Shown here: piece after piece, positions 7,733 through 17,074 of the stretch | How positions within the stretch are numbered: the stretch's first letter is position 1 | How the letters are laid out: every line of letters begins with the position of its first letter | NCBI GenBank assembly: GCA_003137095.1 | Contig: PLET01000071.1 | Location: forward strand, 1,455 to 65,454 | DNA: 64,000 nucleotides | Direction of reading: 5' to 3' | DNA from: Gammaproteobacteria bacterium | GTDB lineage: Bacteria > Pseudomonadota > Gammaproteobacteria > Steroidobacterales > Steroidobacteraceae | The notes under the pieces: model-generated | What the model was told of the DNA's origin: nothing | Databases searched by the model: none | Seen by the model: only the letters and a program-made list of their open reading frames with translations | Made by a program: the position numbers and the translations under genes

Positions 7733-8257
7733 TTAGCTCAGGCAGGTCGTGATGCCGAGTTTTGTGAACTCGGCTTGGGCCTGGGTGGCTCGGGTGACGG
7801 CCAGTTGCGGCCAGATGGCCAGCTCGTTCATGTCGCGCGCCTTCTCGGCGGCTGCTGCACTCGTGTAGTGCGTCCTGAGTTTCGCCGACACGGTCACGAG
7901 ATCCTGTTCGGTGACCACGATGCTGAGGTAACGCCGGCTCACGTCGTGCATCAACTCCGCCAGGTGCGTCACTGTGGGTGCCAGCGGCGAGGCGGCGGAG
8001 ATGGTCGGCGTCAGCTTCAACAGCCGGGCTTGCAGATTCAGCACGGCGGCGCTGTCGGCGTTGGCAGCCGTGGTCACCGACGCTGCGCCAGCCGGCATGT
8101 TGATCGCTGCCAGCGGCGCGGTCGCGGCACAGACCTTCCGCATCGCCGCGACGAACGCGGTGTCGCCTGTCGGGTCCGGCTTCGGTAATGAGAGGCTGCC
8201 GCAGCCGGCCAATAGGGCGGTGACTATCAGTGCTACGACCGCGGTGGCAAAACGCAT
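7733..8257 (-). CDS. putative lipoprotein of unknown function
   Basis: From the ATG at 8257 the product is 174 residues with a lipoprotein signal peptide, MRFATAVVALIVTALLAGC, whose LLAGC is a clear lipobox. The mature part is helical and alanine-rich with one distal Cys pair (KVCAAT, ITTCLS) that might form a disulfide. It would be anchored outside the cytoplasmic membrane. The longer ORF-track start (8332) places 25 residues before the signal peptide and is unlikely. It is divergent from the GGDEF/HD-GYP gene, with about 105 bp between them. I recognise no domain family. Confidence 0.7.
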   Translation of the reverse strand: MRFATAVVALIVTALLAGCGSLSLPKPDPTGDTAFVAAMRKVCAATAPLAAINMPAGAASVTTAANADSAAVLNLQARLLKLTPTISAASPLAPTVTHLAELMHDVSRRYLSIVVTEQDLVTVSAKLRTHYTSAAAAEKARDMNELAIWPQLAVTRATQAQAEFTKLGITTCLS

Positions 8258-8362
8258 TTCGCGGAGTATGCCCAGACTCGCGCCGGGACGGCTTGGCCGA
8301 GCCACGCGGGCCGTCCCGGAGAGCGATTTCACTCAGCTTGGGTTTCTGCCGATTAAGAGAGG

Positions 8363-11119
8363 ATGAGCGGGAGTCGAATCAGCCAACGGATGGCATGGAT
8401 ATGCCTGGCTATCGCAGTTCCCCTGAGTGTCGCCGCCATGGCGCTCAGCAAGATCGATAGCGCTTGGGACGGCGGCTGGTGGGACGTCGCCTGGACGACC
8501 GCCGCGCTCGCCGCGACCGTCGGGACCGCTGCCGCCGCCGGAGTCGCGCTGCCGGCGAACCGCTTGCGCTGGAAGATCTGGACGGCGGCGTGCGCGTTCT
8601 GGCTCTTCGGCCAGATCGGGTGGAACGTCTTCGGCATCACCGGTTTCCCGACCTCACCCAACGTCGCCGACGCCTGTTGGTGGGCGTTTGCGGTGCTTGT
8701 GATCTTTAGTCTGATCCGTAGCCGCTCGGAGTCGCGGACCGTTCGGCTCGTGACGCTCGTGGAGGTCGTGCCGGTGGTGGCGGCAGCGATCTCACTGAGC
8801 CTGGCCGGCTTGTGGCACGACGCGGCCGTCTCCCCGTTGGCGCTCGCACCCAAGCTCTCCGCGCTCGTCTACCCGGGCGTCTACGTCGCCGCGGCTGTGG
8901 TGATGCTACAGGCGATGGTCAGTGGATCGCTGCGAACAAACCGCACGGCACCGTCAAGGTTCGTGCTCGCGGGCATGGCCGCGGAGGCGGTGGCATTCTC
9001 GCTCTGGAGTACGCAGCTGCTGCTGAACACCTACGTCCCTGGCGCGACGCTGCTAGATCCACTGTTCGTGGTCGGCTTGCTGGCGATCGCCGCCGGCGGC
9101 GTGCTGGCGGCGCGGATCCCGGAAGACGCGGTCGACCTGCACGAGCCGGCGAAACACGGCGGAGCGCTGCCCGCAACGCTGTTCCTGCTGCTATTGGCCG
9201 CCAACGTTGAAGCACAGATAAACCACGCAGCGATCGGGCCCGCTGATGCGCTGCGAATCGGCCTGCTCTGCTCTGGCGCCGCGCTGATCCTGCGTGGAAC
9301 CCTGCTCGAACGCCGCTTGCGGGAGATGCTCGGCCGCGAACGTGAAGCGCTGGCGGTGCTCGGTGAGCGCGAGACCGAGATGGCGCGCTTGAACGCGCAG
9401 CTCGTCGAGGATTCCCGCCGCGACCCGCTCACCGGCATGCGTAACCGCCGCGCGCTCTCGGACGACCTCACCGGCTTGGAAGCGAGCTTCAAGGAGGACG
9501 GAAGAAGGTTCATCCTCGCACTTTGCGACATCGATCACTTCAAGGCTTACAACGACCGTCTGGGACACCTTGCGGGCGACCAGGCATTGCGCGTGATCGC
9601 TGCCACGATCCGCGGCGCGATGCGACCAGGAGACATCGCCTATCGCTTCGGCGGCGAGGAGATGCTGTTGGTGCTTCGTGACCTCGATGAGGCTGAGGCG
9701 GTCACCGCCGCCGAGCGCATCCGCCTGGCAGTACGGGACGCCGCGATCCCGCACCCGGACGGGATCGACGGTGGAGTATCGATCACGATCGGCGTGGCGG
9801 GGGGCGATGGCGACTCGAGTGAAATGCTCGCGCGTGCCGACGCCGCGCTGTACGACGGCAAGCACGCAGGACGCAACCGCGTCGTTGCGGCGGCATCCGA
9901 CGCGCCGTCCTATGCGGCCGGCCGTCGACATCGGGTGGTTGAAGAGGTTGTGCCTCGCCACCTGCTGAGCATGCTCGCGGTTTCCCGCGAGGCCGCGTCT
10001 GGCCACGGCGAACAGTCTGTACTCGAGGCGCTGGCAGCGACGATCCGTTCCGAACTCTCCTTCCAGGTCGTTTCGGTCAACCTGTTGGACAGCGAGCGTC
10101 ACACACTGACCAACAAGGTCGTGCTCGGTGACGACGACTGCCGCGAGAAGCTCTTCGGAATCGTGGCTCCCTCGCAGGAGATCGAGGCGGTCATCGCGAA
10201 CCCTGAATTCCAGCGCCTTGGCGCCGCCTGGGTCCCCGCCGGTTCGCACCAGTGGGAGGGCGAGGAGTGGCTATGGACGCCCCACACGGCGGCGGTGCCG
10301 GGCGCCGACGGCTGGGACCCGGATGATTTCCTGCTGCTGCCGCTGCGCGCTCATGACGGCACGATTCTCGGCACCGTCTCAGTCGATCAGCCGGTCAGCG
10401 GCAGGCGCCCCGACGACGGGCAGCTCGCGCTGCTGATGGCGGTAGCTGATCACGCCGGGCTCGCGGTCGAGCAGAGCCGCCGCGAGGCCGAGCACTCGGA
10501 AGCGGTTCAAGAGCAGTCAACTGAGCTGCGGCTCGCCGCCGTGATGCTGCTGGCCGAGACCTTGGATCTCCGTGACTCCGGCACGGCTCGCCACTCGCGC
10601 ACCGTGGGCGTGCTCGCACGCCAGACCGCTGAAGCCCTTGAGCTGCCACCTGAGCGGGTCGAGCAGATCCACGCTGCCGGGGTGCTGCATGACCTCGGCA
10701 AGCTCGGGATCGCCGACGCGATCCTCTACAAGGCGGGACCGCTCGATGACCATGAGTGGCGTGAGATCCAGCGCCATCCGGAGATCGGCGCTCGAATCCT
10801 TGACCACGCCGGTCTTGGGACGATCGCCCGCTGGGTCCGCTCTCATCACGAGCGACTTGATGGGCACGGCTATCCGGACAAGCTCGACAGCGAACAGATC
10901 CCGCTGGAAGCACGGATCCTCGCCGTCGCCGATGCCTACGAAGCGATGACCGCCGACCGGCCCTATCGGACCGGTACGTCGACCGAGGCGGCCTGCGAAG
11001 AGCTGCTGCGATGCAGCGGCAGTCAGTTCGACCCCGTCGTGGTGGAGGCCTTCATCAGCGCCCTGGCCGCGGCCGGGACCCCAACCTCGGCGTTTGAAGA
11101 CGTGCCGGTCTCCGCCTGA
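8363..11119 (+). CDS. membrane GGDEF-GAF-HD-GYP cyclic-di-GMP signalling protein
   Basis: This 918-residue protein joins both halves of cyclic-di-GMP turnover. About 300 N-terminal residues form seven or eight membrane helices with a short coiled coil after them (ERRLREMLGREREALAVLGERETEM). A GGDEF domain follows (about 345-515) with DPLTGMRNRRAL, CDIDHFKAYND and FGGEEM, a functional-looking active site. Next is a GAF-like domain (530-690), then HD-GYP (715-895) with HDLGK, HHERLDGHGYP and DAYEAMTADRPYR. Both catalytic sites appear intact. It stands alone in its transcription unit. AGAGG abuts the ATG at 8363; the ATG at 8390 is an alternative. Confidence 0.88.
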   Translation: MSGSRISQRMAWICLAIAVPLSVAAMALSKIDSAWDGGWWDVAWTTAALAATVGTAAAAGVALPANRLRWKIWTAACAFWLFGQIGWNVFGITGFPTSPNVADACWWAFAVLVIFSLIRSRSESRTVRLVTLVEVVPVVAAAISLSLAGLWHDAAVSPLALAPKLSALVYPGVYVAAAVVMLQAMVSGSLRTNRTAPSRFVLAGMAAEAVAFSLWSTQLLLNTYVPGATLLDPLFVVGLLAIAAGGVLAARIPEDAVDLHEPAKHGGALPATLFLLLLAANVEAQINHAAIGPADALRIGLLCSGAALILRGTLLERRLREMLGREREALAVLGERETEMARLNAQLVEDSRRDPLTGMRNRRALSDDLTGLEASFKEDGRRFILALCDIDHFKAYNDRLGHLAGDQALRVIAATIRGAMRPGDIAYRFGGEEMLLVLRDLDEAEAVTAAERIRLAVRDAAIPHPDGIDGGVSITIGVAGGDGDSSEMLARADAALYDGKHAGRNRVVAAASDAPSYAAGRRHRVVEEVVPRHLLSMLAVSREAASGHGEQSVLEALAATIRSELSFQVVSVNLLDSERHTLTNKVVLGDDDCREKLFGIVAPSQEIEAVIANPEFQRLGAAWVPAGSHQWEGEEWLWTPHTAAVPGADGWDPDDFLLLPLRAHDGTILGTVSVDQPVSGRRPDDGQLALLMAVADHAGLAVEQSRREAEHSEAVQEQSTELRLAAVMLLAETLDLRDSGTARHSRTVGVLARQTAEALELPPERVEQIHAAGVLHDLGKLGIADAILYKAGPLDDHEWREIQRHPEIGARILDHAGLGTIARWVRSHHERLDGHGYPDKLDSEQIPLEARILAVADAYEAMTADRPYRTGTSTEAACEELLRCSGSQFDPVVVEAFISALAAAGTPTSAFEDVPVSA

Positions 11120-11205
11120 GCGATGCCTAGTAGGAGTGTCCTGCAGCGCCGCAGCTGTTCGTCGTAGCTGTAGAAGGCAATGCAAAACGGCGGAAGCGAG
11201 GCATC

Positions 11206-11961
11206 ATGAAGTACCTACTTTTCATCTGCGCTGACGGTGTCGCGGGAACACCGCAGGACGAGGCGACGGTCCGCGAGGGCATGCCCGGGTGGCTCGACGA
11301 GATGGATCGCCGGGGGATCCGTGTCTACGGGCACGCGCTGAAGCCGGTGGAGACCGCTACGACGGTACGCGTGCGTGGCGGCGAGACGCTGCTCACGGAC
11401 GGTCCCTTCGCCGAGTCCAAAGAGTTCATCGGAGGCTTTGACATTCTCGAGTGTGCGAACCTTGACGACGCCGTGGAGGCGGCTGCGCTGCACCCGCTCT
11501 CCTGGGTTCACAAGATTGAGGTGCGACCGTTTTACGTGGAGGAAATCGGTGGCGAGATGCAGCCGATCGCTCCGATCGAGGACGTCCGGCACGGTCAGCG
11601 GTTCCTGCTGCTGATGTGCCTGGATGGCATTCGCGCAGCGCCGGAGGTGGAGGAGGCCGTTGTCCGTGACAGCATGGCCTGGTACGAGGAACTGAAGGCA
11701 CGCGGCGTGGCCGTCTACGGCGCCCCGCTCAACCACGCGGAAACCGCCACCACCGTCAGGGTTCGCAACGGCGAGACCGTGTTGAGCGACGGTCCGTTCA
11801 CCGAGACCAAGGAGTTCATCGGCGGTTTCACGATCCTCGATTGCGAAGGCCAGGCCGAGGCTGTGGCGCTCGCCGCCAAGCACCCGCTGGCGTCGCATCA
11901 CATGGTCGAGGTGCGTCAGTTCGCTGGCCATGAGCTCGGCGACGGAGCGATCGGCGATTAG
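11206..11961 (+). CDS. tandem YCII/DGPF-domain protein
   Basis: This 251-residue protein is made of two copies of the DGPF (YCII-related) domain. Copy 1 begins MKYLLFICADG and contains LLTDGPFAESKEFIGGFDILEC. Copy 2 begins RFLLLMCLDG and contains VLSDGPFTETKEFIGGFTILDC. The copies share the ETATTVRVR-GET strand. Single-domain relatives of about 120 residues usually sit next to ECF sigma factor genes and have a ferredoxin-like fold of unclear function. No sigma factor lies nearby here. GCGAGG precedes the ATG at a good distance. The stop is 45 bp from the convergent hrpA stop. Confidence 0.82.
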   Translation: MKYLLFICADGVAGTPQDEATVREGMPGWLDEMDRRGIRVYGHALKPVETATTVRVRGGETLLTDGPFAESKEFIGGFDILECANLDDAVEAAALHPLSWVHKIEVRPFYVEEIGGEMQPIAPIEDVRHGQRFLLLMCLDGIRAAPEVEEAVVRDSMAWYEELKARGVAVYGAPLNHAETATTVRVRNGETVLSDGPFTETKEFIGGFTILDCEGQAEAVALAAKHPLASHHMVEVRQFAGHELGDGAIGD

Positions 11962-11994
11962 GAAGGGTTAGAGGGGACAGCATGTCCGCTAGAG

Positions 11995-12023
11995 CTGGCC
12001 GGTCGCCTACCGGCGCCCGGCCA
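11995..12023. terminator. GC-rich hairpin between convergent genes
   Basis: GCCGGT (11998-12003) pairs with ACCGGC (12009-12014), and an outer CTGGCC/GGCCAG pair (11995-12000 and 12018-12023) offers an alternative fold. It covers the hrpA stop codon and lies 34 bp after the DGPF gene, so it could serve both convergent genes. There is no T-run. Confidence 0.35.
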
Positions 12024-15000
12024 GGGCCTCGCGGACGCGCTTGACCGTCGCCCCGGGACGTACATGCGTACCTGGGGACAGCTGTGCCACGCGCAGCTCC
12101 TGGATCAGCCACATGACCTCCCAGCGTCCGGCGGCCTGAGCCTCCAGTGCGTGAATCGTCGCCATCTGCTGGGCGTCGGCGGAGATACGGGTCGGCAGCC
12201 GCTCGAGGCGCTGTCCGCTGGCAAGCAGGTAGCGCTCGACATCGTCAAGTCGCGCGAGTCCGGTCGGCGCCAGCATGCCGGGGTATACGAGGCGCCCGAG
12301 CTGGCGCGCGACATCTTCGCGTGCAGGCGCCAAGGCGGCGCTGGCCGGAAGCATGTCGAGCCGCGCCTGCACGTCTCGCGCAGCCTCAAGGATCCGAGCG
12401 AACGTGAGCACCACGTCGAGCGTCGTGGGTCGCACTTCACCCCGCGTGTGCTCGCGCAGTGCGGTGAACGCCTCCGCGTTCCACGCCGGCCCGCCGCCAC
12501 TTGTGATCAGCGCGTCCAGCGCTGCGTCTGTGGCGTCCTCAAGCACCGCTTCCAGGCTGCCGTGGGGTGCGAAGGTGAGCGCGAGCGTCAGCTGCGGTCC
12601 GAGCTGCCCAGTGACCCAGCGCGCGGGCGACGGGACAGTGAGACGCAACAGTCGCCGCGTGCCGCGAGCCATCACCACCGCCTGTTCACCCGCGGTCTCG
12701 CAGACTTGGATGCCGACGGCGTCGCCTTCATCGACGAGCGCCGGGAAGCCGCGCAAGCCGCCGGGTAGCTCGATCGTGCGCGGCAGCGGATTGGCACCGA
12801 ATTCGGTCATGCCGTGGCGCGCGAATGCCGGTAGGGCGTGCTCCAAGCGCGCCTTCAACGCCGGTCGCAGCTGATCGCGTAACGCGTCGAGAGACCGGCC
12901 CGAGGCGAGCACCGTGCCGTCCTCGTCCTCGATCGAGAAGGTCATTCGCAGGTGCGCGGGAAGATCGTCGAGCGACCAATCGGTGGCGTTGATACGCACT
13001 CCACGCAGCCGTTCAACCGCGCCAGCGAGGACCTCGAGCAGCGGTCCTGAGCGGGGCGTGATCTCAGCAAGCAGCGCGTCGGCGGCGTCGGGGATCGGGA
13101 CCAGGGGCCGGCGCAGCGGCTTTGGCAACGCACGCAGCAGCGTCTCAACGAGCTCTCGGCGGAATGCCGGCACCAGCCACTCGAAGTTCGTCTCTCGCAC
13201 CGCTCCGAGCGCGGCAAGCGGGACGTGGACCGTGACGCCGTCGGCTGCAGAGCCCGGGTCGAAACGGTAGGAGAGCGCGAACTCCAGCGCATCCTGCTTC
13301 CAGCGAGCGGGTCGGTCACGGTCACTGGCCGCGACGTCACCCTCGATCAGTACCTCCATCGGGTACTCGAGCAGCGACGGCTGGGCCTGCCGGGCGGTCT
13401 TCCACCAGCGGTCGAAATCGCGCCCGCTGACGATCTCCTGCGGTATCAGCGCCTCGAAGAACGCCGCCCGCGCCGCCTCGCTGGCCAACAGGTCGCGCCG
13501 GCGTGCACGTGCTTCGAGCGCCTCGACCTCCTCGATACGGCGCTCGTTCTCTGCCATGAACGCGTGTCGCTGGTCCCAGTCGCCCTCCACGAGCCCGCGG
13601 CGGATGAACAGCTCGCGCGCGGCCGCCGGGTCGATCCGTCCATACTGGACGGTTCGACCCCCGACGATCGGCAGGCCGTACAGCGTTACCTGTTCGGTCG
13701 CGACGACAGCGGCCCGGCGGCGGTCCCAGCGCGGCTCGCCGTATGAGCGCTTGACGAGGTGCTCGGCGAGCCCCTCAACCTGCTTGAGGTCGATCGCCGC
13801 GGCTGTTCTGCCCCACAGCCGGGTCGTTTCGACGAGTTCGGCGACCATCACCCAAGTTGGCCCGCGGCGCGCGAGCACCGAGCCAGGAAAGATCGCGAAC
13901 TTCGCGCCGCGCGCGCCGGTGTATTCACGGCTGCCACCGTCCTGCATTCCCAGGTGCGAGAGCAGCCCTGAAAGCAGCGCCGTGTGGATCTCAGGCGCGT
14001 CAGCGGGCGCCTCGTTGAGCGTTACTCCGACCTCGCTCGCCGCATCCTGCAACTGCGAGACGAGGTCCTGCCACTCGCGGATCCGCAGATAGTGCAGAAA
14101 CTCGGCTTTGCAGCGTTTGCGGGCCTGTGAGCGCGAGAGCTCACTTTCCAGCGAGCGCAGGTAGGTCCACAGGTTCAGGTACGCAAGGAAGTCCGACGAG
14201 CGGTCAGCGAAGCGGGCGTGAAGCTGGTCGGCTTGGCCGCGCTGCTCGGCGGGGCGCTCGCGTGGATCCTGGATGGAGAGTGCGGCAGCGATGACGGCCA
14301 CCTCGTGGGCACAGCCGAGCTTGTCTGCCTCCAGCACCATGCGACCGAGACGCGGGTCGATCGGCAGCCGCGCGAGCTTGCGTCCGAGCGGCGTCAGCGG
14401 TTCGGCGGCGTCGGGCTCGAGCGCTCGCAGCTCGTGCAGCAGCGCGACGCCGTCCCGGATCTGGCGGCGATCAGGCGGTTCCAGGAACGGGAACGCCTCG
14501 ATTTCGCCCAGCTCGAACGCGGCCATCTGGAGGATCACGCTCGCGAGGTTCGTTCGCAGCACCTCAGGGTCGGTGAACTCCGGCCGTGCGTTGAAATCGT
14601 CCTCGGAGTAGAGGCGGACGCAAACCCCGTCTGCGAGGCGCCCACAGCGGCCCTTGCGCTGGTCCGCCGATGCGCGCGAGATTGGCTCAACCGGCAGCCG
14701 CTGAACCTTCAACCGAGCGCTGTAGCGGGAGATCCGGGCAACTCCGGTGTCGACGACGCACCGTATCCCGGGCACGGTTACCGACGTTTCGGCAACATTC
14801 GTGGCGAGCACGACGCGGCGCTTGTGGGTCCGGCTGCTGCCGAAGACCTTCTGCTGCTCAGCGGCAGCGAGCCGCGAGTAGAGCGGTAACACCTCGACCT
14901 TCGGCCCAAGGCGCCCGCTGAGCAATTCCGCGGCATCGCGGATCTCGCGTTCACCCGAGAAGAACGCCAGCACGTCACCGTCCCGCTCGTCGAGCAGCTG

Positions 15001-15633
15001 CTCGACCGTGTCGGCCAGCGTGTCGAGCAGTTCCTCGTCTTCTCCCGGTGGTCGGTAGCGGACCTCCACCGAGTAGCTCCGGCCCGAGACCTCGATGATC
15101 GGTGCGCCGCCAAAGTGCTGGCTGAAGCGCTCGGTGTCGATCGTCGCGCTCGTGATGATCAGTTTGAGATCGGGTCGTCGCGGCAGGATGCGATGCAGGC
15201 AACCGAGCAGGAAATCAATGTTGAGCGAGCGCTCGTGAGCCTCATCGACGATCACCGTGTCGTAGCGGCGCAGAAGGGGATCCGAATTCAGTTCCGCGAG
15301 CAGCAAGCCGTCCGTCATGAGCACAAGGCGCGTGGCGCCGGAAACCTGATCGGCGAATCGCACGCGAAATCCCACGGTGCCGCCGACCGTCTGGGACAAT
15401 TCCTCCGCGATGCGCGCGGCCAGGGCTCGCGCGGCCACCCGGCGCGGCTGGGTATGCGCGATCAGACCGCGTGTGCCGCGGCCGATCTCCAGGCAGTACT
15501 GCGGCAGCTGTGTGCTCTTTCCCGAACCCGTCTCGCCGGCGACGATGACCACCCGGTGCTCGCGCAGCGCTGCGATGATGGCATCGCGTTTCGAGGCGAT
15601 CGGCAATCTGGGATCGCGCCTGAATTCATTCAC
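12007..15633 (-). CDS. hrpA: ATP-dependent RNA helicase HrpA-type (DEAH box), probably chimeric
   Basis: This 1208-residue DEAH-box helicase has Walker A GETGSGKST (33-41), DEAH (130-133), the SAT motif (ITSATI) and QRKGRCGR. An HA2/OB region and the long C-terminal DUF3418 region of HrpA follow. HrpA unwinds RNA; E. coli HrpA helps rescue stalled ribosomes and has about 1300 residues. The GTG start overlaps the mazG stop by 8 bp, so translation is probably coupled. The 5' end has the base composition of the right block while most of the gene looks like the left block. The reading frame is intact throughout, but the protein may be an artificial or recombinant fusion of two homologues. Confidence 0.85.
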   Translation of the reverse strand: MNEFRRDPRLPIASKRDAIIAALREHRVVIVAGETGSGKSTQLPQYCLEIGRGTRGLIAHTQPRRVAARALAARIAEELSQTVGGTVGFRVRFADQVSGATRLVLMTDGLLLAELNSDPLLRRYDTVIVDEAHERSLNIDFLLGCLHRILPRRPDLKLIITSATIDTERFSQHFGGAPIIEVSGRSYSVEVRYRPPGEDEELLDTLADTVEQLLDERDGDVLAFFSGEREIRDAAELLSGRLGPKVEVLPLYSRLAAAEQQKVFGSSRTHKRRVVLATNVAETSVTVPGIRCVVDTGVARISRYSARLKVQRLPVEPISRASADQRKGRCGRLADGVCVRLYSEDDFNARPEFTDPEVLRTNLASVILQMAAFELGEIEAFPFLEPPDRRQIRDGVALLHELRALEPDAAEPLTPLGRKLARLPIDPRLGRMVLEADKLGCAHEVAVIAAALSIQDPRERPAEQRGQADQLHARFADRSSDFLAYLNLWTYLRSLESELSRSQARKRCKAEFLHYLRIREWQDLVSQLQDAASEVGVTLNEAPADAPEIHTALLSGLLSHLGMQDGGSREYTGARGAKFAIFPGSVLARRGPTWVMVAELVETTRLWGRTAAAIDLKQVEGLAEHLVKRSYGEPRWDRRRAAVVATEQVTLYGLPIVGGRTVQYGRIDPAAARELFIRRGLVEGDWDQRHAFMAENERRIEEVEALEARARRRDLLASEAARAAFFEALIPQEIVSGRDFDRWWKTARQAQPSLLEYPMEVLIEGDVAASDRDRPARWKQDALEFALSYRFDPGSAADGVTVHVPLAALGAVRETNFEWLVPAFRRELVETLLRALPKPLRRPLVPIPDAADALLAEITPRSGPLLEVLAGAVERLRGVRINATDWSLDDLPAHLRMTFSIEDEDGTVLASGRSLDALRDQLRPALKARLEHALPAFARHGMTEFGANPLPRTIELPGGLRGFPALVDEGDAVGIQVCETAGEQAVVMARGTRRLLRLTVPSPARWVTGQLGPQLTLALTFAPHGSLEAVLEDATDAALDALITSGGGPAWNAEAFTALREHTRGEVRPTTLDVVLTFARILEAARDVQARLDMLPASAALAPAREDVARQLGRLVYPGMLAPTGLARLDDVERYLLASGQRLERLPTRISADAQQMATIHALEAQAAGRWEVMWLIQELRVAQLSPGTHVRPGATVKRVREALAGRR
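14900..15300. other. probable junction between two genomes (inferred)
   Basis: This is my estimate of where the sequence changes character inside hrpA. The helicase motif region (DEAHERSLNIDFLL, around 15200-15250) is conserved enough to supply a shared assembly overlap. AATT occurs once between 12007 and 14900 but four times between 14900 and 15633 and twelve times from there to 18560. Gene content also switches from actinobacterial-looking to gammaproteobacterial. The exact base cannot be placed by eye. Confidence 0.5.
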
Positions 15634-16420
15634 CGCGCTTCATTTCTTGCCAAAGTCTCTCCTGGGCGTCCAGATCCAGGCTCTCGAAGGCAACGCCGCG
15701 CACGGCGGCCAGCGATTCCATGCCGCGAAAGCGGCGTTCGAACTTGGCGTTGGCGGCGCGCAGCGCCGCCTCGGGGTCGACATCGAGTTTGCGCGCCAGA
15801 TTCGCGGCCGCAAACAGCAGGTCGCCGATCTCCTCCAGCAGTGCCTGCGGGTCGGCGTCGCGGCCGGGAGCCGCGGCGGCGCGCACCTCCGCGAGCTCCT
15901 CGGCAACCTTGTCTGCGGCTTGGTTTGCCTGCTCGAAATCGAATCCGGCGCGAGCAGCCCGCTTGCTCAGCTTGCCTGCGCGCATCAGGGCCGGCAGCGC
16001 ACGCGGAACGCCGTCCAGATGACCGGCGAGGGCGCCCTGCGCCGCCGCCCCGCGCTCCTGCGCCTTGATGTCCTCCCAGATCTGCGACTGCTCGTCGGCG
16101 GTGAGCACCTTTCCGCCGCCGAACACATGCGGATGTCGGCGTATCAGCTTCTCGCAGATCGACGCGGCCACGGCCTCGAAATCGAAATAGCCGGCTTCGC
16201 CGGCCATCTGCGCGTGGAACACCACTTGAAACAGCAGGTCACCGAGCTCCTCCTGCAGATGCGGAAAATCCCCGCGTTCGGCGGCGTCGGCGACCTCGTA
16301 GGCTTCCTCGATGGTGTACGGGGCGATGCTCGCGCAGGTCTGTTCACGATCCCAGGGGCAGCCGCCGGCGCCGCGCAGTCGCGCCATGATGGCGAGCAGA
16401 TCCTCGAGGCGGGTGGTCAC
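15626..16420 (-). CDS. mazG: nucleoside triphosphate pyrophosphohydrolase MazG
   Basis: This 264-residue house-cleaning enzyme hydrolyses NTPs to NMP and pyrophosphate. It has the family length (E. coli 263) and two MazG repeats. The first has CPWDREQT, IEEAYEVADA and EELGDLLFQVVFHAQ, the metal-binding EExxE...ExxD pattern. The second has VAEELAEV and EEIGDLLFAAANLARKL. The GTG at 16420 is chosen because it matches the family N-terminus (TTRLEDLLAIMARLRGAGGCPWD). The 451-residue track ORF merely reads upstream in the wrong frame across the Nudix gene. It overlaps the Nudix gene by 4 bp upstream and hrpA by 8 bp downstream, which indicates one operon. Confidence 0.95.
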   Translation of the reverse strand: MTTRLEDLLAIMARLRGAGGCPWDREQTCASIAPYTIEEAYEVADAAERGDFPHLQEELGDLLFQVVFHAQMAGEAGYFDFEAVAASICEKLIRRHPHVFGGGKVLTADEQSQIWEDIKAQERGAAAQGALAGHLDGVPRALPALMRAGKLSKRAARAGFDFEQANQAADKVAEELAEVRAAAAPGRDADPQALLEEIGDLLFAAANLARKLDVDPEAALRAANAKFERRFRGMESLAAVRGVAFESLDLDAQERLWQEMKRGE

Positions 16421-17058
16421 GGGGTCTGCCGTGCCAGCAGCAGCCGCTGCAGGGTCATCAGCATGCCGGCGGTGGCACCCCAGATGTTGCGCTCGCCGTA
16501 GGGGATGTCGACCACCTGCAGACTGACCGGGCCGATCTTGCGGAGCCGCGACTTTTGATTCGCGGCATCGAACAGAAAATCCAGGGGCACCTCGAAGGCA
16601 TCGCGCACCTCGGCTGCATCGAGTTCGAGATGGTAATCGGGGGTCAGGAATCCCACCACCGGAGTCACGCGGAATCCCGTCACGACGAGGTGATCGGGCA
16701 GATAACCCGCGAATTCCACCGCGCCCGGCTCGAGTCCGATCTCCTCCTGTGCCTCGCGCAGCGCAGCCTGCCAGGCATCGGCATCCTGCGGTTCGATGCG
16801 GCCGCCCGGAAAGCTGATCTGGCCGGCATGGTCCTTGAGGGTGGCGGCGCGCTCCGTCAGAAGTACGGTGAAGCCGGATGTGCGTTCGATCAGCGGCACC
16901 AGCACGGCGGCCGGGACGCGCCGCGCCGGCAGCGCCGCCCGCACGATCGCCCGCACGTCGGGCGCCGCCGCCGCCAGCCACTGCATGTCCTCCGACGCCG
17001 TCGACGGCCCCGGCTGCAGCGACTCGCGAATCAGGCTCCTGGAATACCGCGCAATCAT
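16417..17058 (-). CDS. CoA pyrophosphatase-type Nudix hydrolase
   Basis: This 213-residue Nudix hydrolase has the box GGRIEPQDADAWQAALREAQEEIGLE. The preceding LLTERAATLKDHAGQISFPGG matches the signature of the NudL/YeaB group, which cleaves CoA to 4'-phosphopantetheine and 3',5'-ADP. With MazG directly downstream in a 4-bp overlap, it forms a two-enzyme nucleotide-sanitising unit. The ATG at 17058 is followed by a short helical lead-in typical of the group. The fumC stop lies 17 bp downstream of that start on the same strand, so fumC may be transcribed into it. Confidence 0.88.
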   Translation of the reverse strand: MIARYSRSLIRESLQPGPSTASEDMQWLAAAAPDVRAIVRAALPARRVPAAVLVPLIERTSGFTVLLTERAATLKDHAGQISFPGGRIEPQDADAWQAALREAQEEIGLEPGAVEFAGYLPDHLVVTGFRVTPVVGFLTPDYHLELDAAEVRDAFEVPLDFLFDAANQKSRLRKIGPVSLQVVDIPYGERNIWGATAGMLMTLQRLLLARQTP

Positions 17059-17074
17059 CAGGGCATCGCCGCGC

